64,000 bases of DNA from Coemansia sp. RSA 487 (Eukaryota; Kickxellomycota; Kickxellomycetes; Kickxellales; Kickxellaceae), in contig JANBRJ010000031.1 of assembly GCA_027577595.1 (NCBI GenBank), forward strand, positions 1-64,000, written 5' to 3'. Shown here one piece after another: positions 57,495 to 64,000 of this stretch (the stretch's first letter is position 1; each line of letters begins with the position of its first letter). A model generated the notes under the pieces. That model did no database searches. It had not been told where the DNA came from and saw only the letters and a program-made list of their open reading frames with translations. The position numbers and the translations under genes were made by a program.

Positions 57495-60400
57495 TTATCT
57501 ATTGGTAGTGGCTGCTAGATACTCGTACTCGCCAGTCTTTTCGCACATGCTTCTAAAGACACCATCCTTCTTCCGAAGCAGGTTCTTTGGCGTGTCAAAC
57601 TCGACTACTTTACCTTTGTCGAGAACAAGCACTCGATCGTAGTCAATAATGGTGTGCAAACGGTGAGCAATGCAGAAAAGCGTAGAGTTGGCAAACTCAT
57701 AGCCACGAATTGTGCGCTGCAGCCTCTCATCAGTGTCAAAATCAACAGATGCGGTAGCTTCATCCATGATGATCAGTTTGGATCTCCTGACAAGGGCACG
57801 CGCCATTGCTACCAACTGCCGCTGTCCAAGCGACAGACTCTGGCCATTTTGTTTGATCTCGTCATCCAAGCTACCAAATATCCCAGCCATCCGCTCCAAC
57901 GCTAGGTTGCCATCGGTATTGGCATCCTCCACTATGCTTGCACTTGCACTAGTCGTTTGACTGTTCTGTTCATGAGTCAGATGTGTGCGCCGCAGTGCAT
58001 CCCAGATTAGCTCATCGGGATACTCCTCGAATGGATCGATGTTGTAGCGAACTGTGCCATTAAACAGAACTGGGTCTTGCGGAATAATGGTGATGTTTCG
58101 CCTTAGATCTTCCAACCCGATCGTGGAAATATCGACACCATCAAGCATAATGCGTCCTTCGCTTGCTTCGATGAAACGCAATAGCACCAGAGACATGGTG
58201 CTCTTTCCAGCACCAGTACGACCAACAACACCAATCTTTTCACCATGACAAACGGACAGCGAAATACCGTGCAATACAGGAACGCCTGGAACATACTCTG
58301 CAACAAGATTTTCAATCTCCACATTACCGGTCTTGGGCCACAATGCCGATGGCTTGTTTTCGGGCGTTGATTCCGACGCTGCCTCTTGATCAATTTTCAA
58401 ATATTGCATAACCCGCTCGACTGCACTCATGTTTTGTTCATTTGAAGTGTAGCCATGAATTGCCCAGAATGTTTCTGACGAAAAAGATGTGGCATACGTG
58501 AGCAAAAAACCAGCCAATCCAGCGTCAACCCAACTGGCATTGAATAGGACGAATACAGCACAGATAAGCGTAAATGCTGAGCTTATAGTATACATACGTA
58601 GCTCTAACCATTGAGATCCCACCATTAGCATAAACCTCAGTCGGTTAGAATTGCTAACCCTGTTTAGCACTTCTTTGATGTAATGGCTCTTTACACCAAA
58701 GGTGCGAATGACTGTAACACCATTGATCATCTCACTGAAAGCAGAAATAACGGGGGACATGCTAGCTGATTGGATCCTTTTTAGTTCTCTTGCCATGGCT
58801 AGATAATAGTGCGCGATTGAGGCATATGCAATCACAATCACAGTTGCTGGAAAAGCAAATATTGGAATCACTGACACTATAATCACAGTTGTCATAGCTA
58901 ATGTCACAAAGCTACTCAACCAGCTCATAAGATTGCTGATAGTCGTCTGGTCTATCGAATTCATATCGCCTGAAAAGCGATTCACTATCCGACCAACTGG
59001 TGTCGAGTCAAAGAACCGTGGTGTAGCATGCATTACTGTTTGAAGGAGCTTTTTATGGATGTCTCTTTCAGCACGGATACCACCATAGCACACGTAGTAC
59101 GTTTGGATTATATCCCAAAAGGCGCGAAGAGTAGATACAAACATGTAGATGCTGAGCCAGTACGTTGGACTGTTTTTAATTGGCATTACCCGATCAGTGC
59201 TGATTCCAGATAAATGCATCATTTTATCGGTCGCTCCATCCATAGTCATGGAGAAATACAGAGATGAAGCAACATTATCTGAGCCGTTTCCATCGTTGGA
59301 CGACACCCACAGCCTAATTGCGTAATTTTTCATCGTCGAAAACAACTCGGCTACAATGGCCGTCACCATTAAAAGTGCCCAGTATCTGCTTCCGCCACAA
59401 ATATCCATAAAGGTCGTCCACACCTCGAATTTGACCTGCCCCTCTCCACACTCTTCCTCCTCGACCAAGATACCTTGCAAAACACCCAAATCAGTGTTTG
59501 GATCCACACTCTGCTGCTCTGTCATCTTTTGTAAGCGCTCTTTAGTGTATTCATCTTCTGATTTTGTATCATTTACTGCTTGCACCATGTCTTTTTCAAC
59601 AGACTTTCCAGCTGTCGCATCAATATTGTCAATATCTTTTCCCTTGTCCTTGTCATCAGCTTGATCTGCTGGCGATTTGCCTTTATCTGCGCTTTCAGAA
59701 CTGCTATCCAGTTCCTTGAGAAGACTTTTGAGAACACCCTGCGTCTTTAGCTCTTGTGGAGCACCTTTCAGCACAACACGGCCATTGTTAAGCATAACCA
59801 TGAAATCAGCGTATGGAAGGCACATTGGGACATGGTGCGTGATCAGAACCCGTGTACGCCCTTGCATCAGCTTGGTGCTGCTCAGCAGGCATTCCATCAG
59901 AATATGCTTACCTGTGTGTGCATCAACAGCAGACAAGCAATCGTCAATCAATAGGATACGATGGCGAGAGTACACAGCGCGAGCTAGCGTAAGTCTCTGT
60001 TTTTGTCCACCAGAAAGTGTCACACCGCGCTCGCCGATTTCTGTCTCATCACCAGCCGGCAATATGCGCAGATCAGGCTTAAGTGCACAGACACGCAACA
60101 CCTCTTCATAGCGCTCCTTCTCGTATGTCTCGCCAAACAGAATATTTTCGCGAATCGTAGCATTGCGTAGCCATGGCTCCTGTGCAACATATGCAATGTC
60201 ATGAAGCGCAAGCCCTTCGTTGGCAATGTCGACGATATCCTTATACTTGCTCCCGCCTGCAGAGGCTATTTTTGAGTCTAATGTCGGCACCATTATGCTA
60301 CCACGAGTAAGAGTCATTTCTCCAATTAGCGCCGAAAGAAGTGACGATTTACCACTTCCTGTGGGTCCAGCAACAATCGAAAACCCACCAATTGGGAACA

Positions 60401-62771
60401 GTACATCAATGCCTTTAAGCGAAAACGGGAGTACATCGTCTAGTTTAGCCAGAGATGCAGATGATACATTGGCAGCCAATGAAACTGGTGTAGATGATGA
60501 TTCGCCCGAAAGAAGTGGCGTTTGCTCTGTTACTGGGCTGTTAACTCTGGTAGTGGTATTGTTAGCGCCACTGGAAGCAGTGTTACTTTCAGCGTTGCCA
60601 TTGTTCTTTTCTTCAGGCGACATCCACTCCAAATCGGCACACTCGAAACCAAGCATGTTTTCAGTGTTTGAAGCAACCCGCTCTTCGAGATCCTGGATAT
60701 GTGAGCTACCTAAATAGGTGTTAATACGGTTGATGGAAACGGATATATCTGTGAAGTTGGTAAAGTAATGCTGGACTCGCAGAATCGCATAGTACACCGT
60801 ATCAAACACCGATAGAGATGTAAACGCAATCTCTGCAGTGAGCTTATTTCCAAACACAACGGTGTACATGTATAGAATAAGAACAAACACCGTCACAGGC
60901 ATAAGTTCTCCCACTATACACAAAAGCGTTCTCCATGCAAATATGACCCACGAGTATTTCAACTGTTTGTCGTGTTGCTCAGCAATGTTTTTCATGAAAC
61001 GTGACTCCCAGCCAAACAGCTTTACAGCCTTGATTCCCTGGAGTACCTCTGTGATCATCGATATGCGTTTATCGCTCATTAATCTTTGAGCTTTCCGGGC
61101 CTTACGCACACCAGTATACATTTTTTTGGACAGTGGAATGTACAAAACAACCACAGACAAGCCGATGAGTGCAGAGACACCAAGGAGCTTGTAAATGTAG
61201 TATAGTCCTAAACTCAGAGATATTGGCAAGTCGAGGACATCTCCTACATAATAAAGAATGTTGGAAACTTCTGATGTATCCATATCAACGAGGTTTACAA
61301 TGCTGCCTTCGTCGTCTGCCGCCTCCTGCTCATCAGCAGTATCTTTATTCTTAGACTTGTCCCACGATCCTTTTCCGCGACGACGAAGCGTTTTTACAGC
61401 TAACTCGCCCTTAAGAATACTTTTGATCCGCATAGAAACGCTCGCAATGATCCAGATTTCCTGGGAACTGATAATTGAATCAAGATTGGCAAAAAAGAAA
61501 AGACCAAACGCATAGAGATATGCACCACGTAGTGTACCTCCATTTTCAATGTCATTGGAGTTTTCAATGAACCGCAGGATATGCTGGAGGAAGAATGGCG
61601 ACGCAAAGTGAAGTAATCTGGTTATAATTGTGTACACTGTTGCAACTAACGACTCGGATAAAAATGTAAATATCAGTGCTGTCAGCAAACAGCGCCCATT
61701 CTTGCGGTGGTGCAAATAACACCTCCAATTTGGAATAGGTGTATCGTCATTGTTGAATCTATACATATCTTTGTTCTCTAACCTACTGGTTACACCTCTA
61801 CGGAAAATCTCTGTTGACCATGAAAACGTTAGCCGGTCAAATAGAGATGATCCTGACTTTGGAGCATCGACTAAGTAGCATTCGTTTGGGTCGTTCTTGT
61901 ATGCAAATGGCGTGGATCCATCGATAGAGGCATCATAGTGATTTTCCATTAGTCCGTTATCTGAAGAAGAGGTGATTGGACGAAGGAAGATGGTATGCCT
62001 CTGGATCAGTGCCAGAACCACTATCATAACCAAGTTGAGTAGTGTGGTGGAAACCAAGTAGTTTGACCTCGACGACGCACTGCGACCAAAAATTGGCACA
62101 GAGTTGGTCTCCGTGGTGAAGAAAGAAAAGTAGACTTCAGCAATACTGCAAAGAAACTGTATAACAAGCGACATAGAAACTGGCCAAGGGAAAAGTCCCA
62201 AGTAAAAAGTGCAATCGCTTTGTACAAAGGCAACGACACTGCAAAGAGACAAAGCTGTAATGAAAGCAGCGTTTAGCGCCGATGCAAATGAGTACATGGA
62301 ATTTGTAGTGTCAGAGCTCTGCCACCAGAAATGCGACAAAACGGTTTGCGCAACTACCAGGAAAACGGCGATGATACCCATGCGTAGTCTGTTGTCAAGC
62401 ATGATTGTAGCACTTGGCGGACGACGCACTGGTAACTTCATGTTTCCAATGTCGAGACGGAATAGGGGTGCACTTCCGTCGGTTGCAAAGGTTGATTCAG
62501 CACTTGGAACTGCTTGGGATAGCATACACAGAGCCAAGACAGATGCTGCTATAGCAGAGGCAAGTAGAAGAAGAGCTGGCCAAAGGAAGCCTACGCGGAA
62601 ACAGTCGCTGCTGAGCGACCAAGCCCAGGGCAAAGCGCCACACAGAGCAGCACGATTATCCTTACTCATAAACATCAAAGCATGGGCAGAAAGTTTGTAG
62701 ATGCTATATACAGCTGCATAAGCAGATGTAGCATATAGTAGAGCTCTTGGAAGCCCCGATGATGAGCGCAT
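57495..62771 (-). CDS. ABCC-family (MRP/Ycf1-type) full ABC transporter
   Basis: 1758 aa from the ATG at 62771 (MRSSSGLPRALLY); an upstream in-frame TTG is not used. Layout TMD0-TMD1-NBD1-TMD2-NBD2, with about five extra N-terminal helices (residues 1-270). NBD1: GPTGSGKSS (802-810), LSGGQKQRLTLARAVYS, and ILLIDDCLSAVD with Asp in place of the catalytic Glu, as usual in ABCC NBD1. A Lys/Asp-rich linker follows. NBD2: GRTGAGKST (from 1517), IIPQDPVLFNGTVRYNIDP, LSLGQRQLVAMARAL and IIMDEATASVD with a normal Glu. One degenerate and one active ATP site is the ABCC pattern. Such pumps move glutathione conjugates, metals or drugs at the vacuole or plasma membrane; which substrate cannot be read here. 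Confidence 0.93.
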   Translation of the reverse strand: MRSSSGLPRALLYATSAYAAVYSIYKLSAHALMFMSKDNRAALCGALPWAWSLSSDCFRVGFLWPALLLLASAIAASVLALCMLSQAVPSAESTFATDGSAPLFRLDIGNMKLPVRRPPSATIMLDNRLRMGIIAVFLVVAQTVLSHFWWQSSDTTNSMYSFASALNAAFITALSLCSVVAFVQSDCTFYLGLFPWPVSMSLVIQFLCSIAEVYFSFFTTETNSVPIFGRSASSRSNYLVSTTLLNLVMIVVLALIQRHTIFLRPITSSSDNGLMENHYDASIDGSTPFAYKNDPNECYLVDAPKSGSSLFDRLTFSWSTEIFRRGVTSRLENKDMYRFNNDDTPIPNWRCYLHHRKNGRCLLTALIFTFLSESLVATVYTIITRLLHFASPFFLQHILRFIENSNDIENGGTLRGAYLYAFGLFFFANLDSIISSQEIWIIASVSMRIKSILKGELAVKTLRRRGKGSWDKSKNKDTADEQEAADDEGSIVNLVDMDTSEVSNILYYVGDVLDLPISLSLGLYYIYKLLGVSALIGLSVVVLYIPLSKKMYTGVRKARKAQRLMSDKRISMITEVLQGIKAVKLFGWESRFMKNIAEQHDKQLKYSWVIFAWRTLLCIVGELMPVTVFVLILYMYTVVFGNKLTAEIAFTSLSVFDTVYYAILRVQHYFTNFTDISVSINRINTYLGSSHIQDLEERVASNTENMLGFECADLEWMSPEEKNNGNAESNTASSGANNTTTRVNSPVTEQTPLLSGESSSTPVSLAANVSSASLAKLDDVLPFSLKGIDVLFPIGGFSIVAGPTGSGKSSLLSALIGEMTLTRGSIMVPTLDSKIASAGGSKYKDIVDIANEGLALHDIAYVAQEPWLRNATIRENILFGETYEKERYEEVLRVCALKPDLRILPAGDETEIGERGVTLSGGQKQRLTLARAVYSRHRILLIDDCLSAVDAHTGKHILMECLLSSTKLMQGRTRVLITHHVPMCLPYADFMVMLNNGRVVLKGAPQELKTQGVLKSLLKELDSSSESADKGKSPADQADDKDKGKDIDNIDATAGKSVEKDMVQAVNDTKSEDEYTKERLQKMTEQQSVDPNTDLGVLQGILVEEEECGEGQVKFEVWTTFMDICGGSRYWALLMVTAIVAELFSTMKNYAIRLWVSSNDGNGSDNVASSLYFSMTMDGATDKMMHLSGISTDRVMPIKNSPTYWLSIYMFVSTLRAFWDIIQTYYVCYGGIRAERDIHKKLLQTVMHATPRFFDSTPVGRIVNRFSGDMNSIDQTTISNLMSWLSSFVTLAMTTVIIVSVIPIFAFPATVIVIAYASIAHYYLAMARELKRIQSASMSPVISAFSEMINGVTVIRTFGVKSHYIKEVLNRVSNSNRLRFMLMVGSQWLELRMYTISSAFTLICAVFVLFNASWVDAGLAGFLLTYATSFSSETFWAIHGYTSNEQNMSAVERVMQYLKIDQEAASESTPENKPSALWPKTGNVEIENLVAEYVPGVPVLHGISLSVCHGEKIGVVGRTGAGKSTMSLVLLRFIEASEGRIMLDGVDISTIGLEDLRRNITIIPQDPVLFNGTVRYNIDPFEEYPDELIWDALRRTHLTHEQNSQTTSASASIVEDANTDGNLALERMAGIFGSLDDEIKQNGQSLSLGQRQLVAMARALVRRSKLIIMDEATASVDFDTDERLQRTIRGYEFANSTLFCIAHRLHTIIDYDRVLVLDKGKVVEFDTPKNLLRKKDGVFRSMCEKTGEYEYLAATTNR

Positions 62772-63696
62772 AATGTGTTCTAAAAGTGTTTTCAAAATAT
62801 AGAGAAATAGTATGATGAAACAACAAACCGAGCATGCAAGAACTTCAAACGCTATTTATAGTATATGGTTAACATAGATTATTTTCGCACACTGCACAAA
62901 GCCTGTGTAAGAAACATTGTAGTTTCTTGTTTCTATATACTCTTTAAACTCGACAATTAATTATAAAGATTTCGTTAAAAAAGAGCATGGTTATGTATGC
63001 TGCGGCTGCCGCTGCAATTACAGAGACTTTAACTCTATTAGCTTTTACACAGAGGTAAAACGATATTTTCAAGAAATTGACCGTTTAGAGCTGCTTCAGC
63101 ATACTAATTTCAATAACGTACTTTATGGAAAAACAGCACTACTGGTATGTTAAATGAACTGGTAGGTAAATGACGTGCAGTTGACAACATACCTTCAAAC
63201 AAAATATATAGATATGATTGTGAAATAGATGCTAACTACTAAGTGGTATTGTATCTATCGAGTATCTGTTGTGTTATTTAACACGCTATGCATATTTACC
63301 AAAGCAATGTGCTATATCAGAAGCTGTGTATCCAGAGAACACGGATTTCCAGTTGTGTTTGGTTTGAAATTGTAGCCACGATTAAGCACGTAGCGTTAGT
63401 ACAGAAGCAACAAGATTAAAATTATCCACAGAAAGACAAAAGAAATGGATGGCCTTTATAAAAAAAGCTTTAAAAACAAAAAAATAGTATTCCTATAATA
63501 TCAATCGCACTCTTTGCAGCATTTGCACAGGCGTGGCAAGTCATTTGCGTCGGTTGGCGCTATATTTGCGCTTGGAAGCAAGAGGCGCAAACCGAGCTTT
63601 GTGGGGAGAGCTGTTTGCTACACGCCTATTGTTTCACACTAAAATGGATTGGCTTCTCGATTTCTGTGCTTTTAACGTGGTTAGCTAACATTGATC
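62772..63696. other. ABC transporter promoter and spacer
   Basis: TATAAATAG on the minus strand at 62852-62860 lies 81 nt upstream of the transporter ATG. The rest shows no supported gene. Confidence 0.45.
62852..62860 (-). promoter_or_regulatory. TATA box of the ABC transporter gene
   Basis: Minus-strand TATAAATAG, 81 nt upstream of the ATG at 62771. Confidence 0.5.
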
Positions 63697-63966
63697 TCAG
63701 CAAAACCTAACAGTCTGAAGAAATACCACCACTACCTTGAACAAGAACCCAACTGCAGTGCTGGCAAGTATCAAGAAGGGTCTATGTGAAGCATCCAACG
63801 GCCTGGCTATATAAGTGTCAGTACTAATAATCTGTGTTTTCTCGTGTTTTCCTGTTTTGCACCGACGTATGTCCCACGCCTGTGCAAACGAGTTTTCTTG
63901 GATCGCAGAATGTGCTATCGCTACCGCAAAAATTCCACCATTCGACATGTATACATCATCAGACAT
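63697..63966 (-). CDS. Hypothetical protein near window edge (89 aa)
   Basis: An ATG-started frame (MSDDVYMSNGGIFAVAIAHS) with a hydrophobic C-terminal helix (FLILASTAVGFLFKVVVVFL). Not recognised and without visible promoter inside the window; an intron or chance ORF are both possible. Confidence 0.25.
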   Translation of the reverse strand: MSDDVYMSNGGIFAVAIAHSAIQENSFAQAWDIRRCKTGKHEKTQIISTDTYIARPLDASHRPFLILASTAVGFLFKVVVVFLQTVRFC

Positions 63967-64000
63967 TGCTGGTCTTTCTTGTTGCTAGTTGCTTTGTAGG

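Overview
This is a fungal nuclear genome window. Evidence: compact genes with few short introns (about 85-110 nt) and TATA boxes roughly 80-270 nt upstream of start codons; fungal housekeeping proteins (Rok1/DDX52 helicase, SYF2, GH38 alpha-mannosidase, mitochondrial SHMT, RIB7, dynamitin, a Cyc2-like reductase, an ABCC transporter, a kinesin-6); and secreted expansin-like proteins. GC-richer housekeeping ORFs set in AT-rich spacers, an F-box/LRR-type gene, MIR-domain proteins and several small secreted families suggest an early-diverging zygomycete-grade fungus, perhaps Kickxellomycotina. That placement is inference. No rRNA, tRNA, CRISPR array, retroelement or virus-like element was recognised.

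Layout. 1-10.9 kb is an accessory block: a small ORF, three intact double-psi beta-barrel (expansin-like) genes and one dead copy at 1.9-5.7 kb, a large F-box/LRR-like gene, a fourth intact expansin-like gene, and a 72-aa orphan. 11-21.3 kb is housekeeping: taspase-like hydrolase, kinesin-6, Rok1 and SYF2. 21.5-23.2 kb holds a decayed Tc1/mariner element and a small ORF. 23.6-26.9 kb is the alpha-mannosidase. 27.5-29.6 kb holds two tiny divergent C2H2 zinc-finger genes sharing a 1.4-kb spacer. 29.8-34.2 kb holds two tandem MIR-domain paralogues. 35.4-39.1 kb holds SHMT and RIB7 (divergent) and two microprotein ORFs. 39.7-46.6 kb is a co-oriented cluster of four small secreted proteins that I do not recognise, with a 89-aa orphan on the other strand inside it. 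46.8-53.8 kb is housekeeping again: a crotonase-like protein, dynamitin, the Cyc2-like reductase and an 801-aa probable mitochondrial protein. 53.9-56.1 kb holds two related 70-73-aa orphans around a MITE-like Tc1 derivative. 57.5-62.8 kb is the ABCC transporter.

The strongest candidates for something undescribed are: (1) the 39.7-46.6 kb secreted family, with signal peptide, acidic Ser/Asp tract carrying a Cys, and then a basic Arg/His/Lys tract carrying a second Cys; (2) a dispersed family of about 70-90-aa intracellular proteins with an N-terminal hydrophobic strand plus LP and, in most members, a Tyr-x-Ile-x-Pro-like end; (3) the paired HFFP-tailed single zinc-finger microproteins. Two of the four introns I can place are best explained as GC-AG introns with the same GCAAGTAT donor. 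All family calls come from reading motifs by eye; no search was run.
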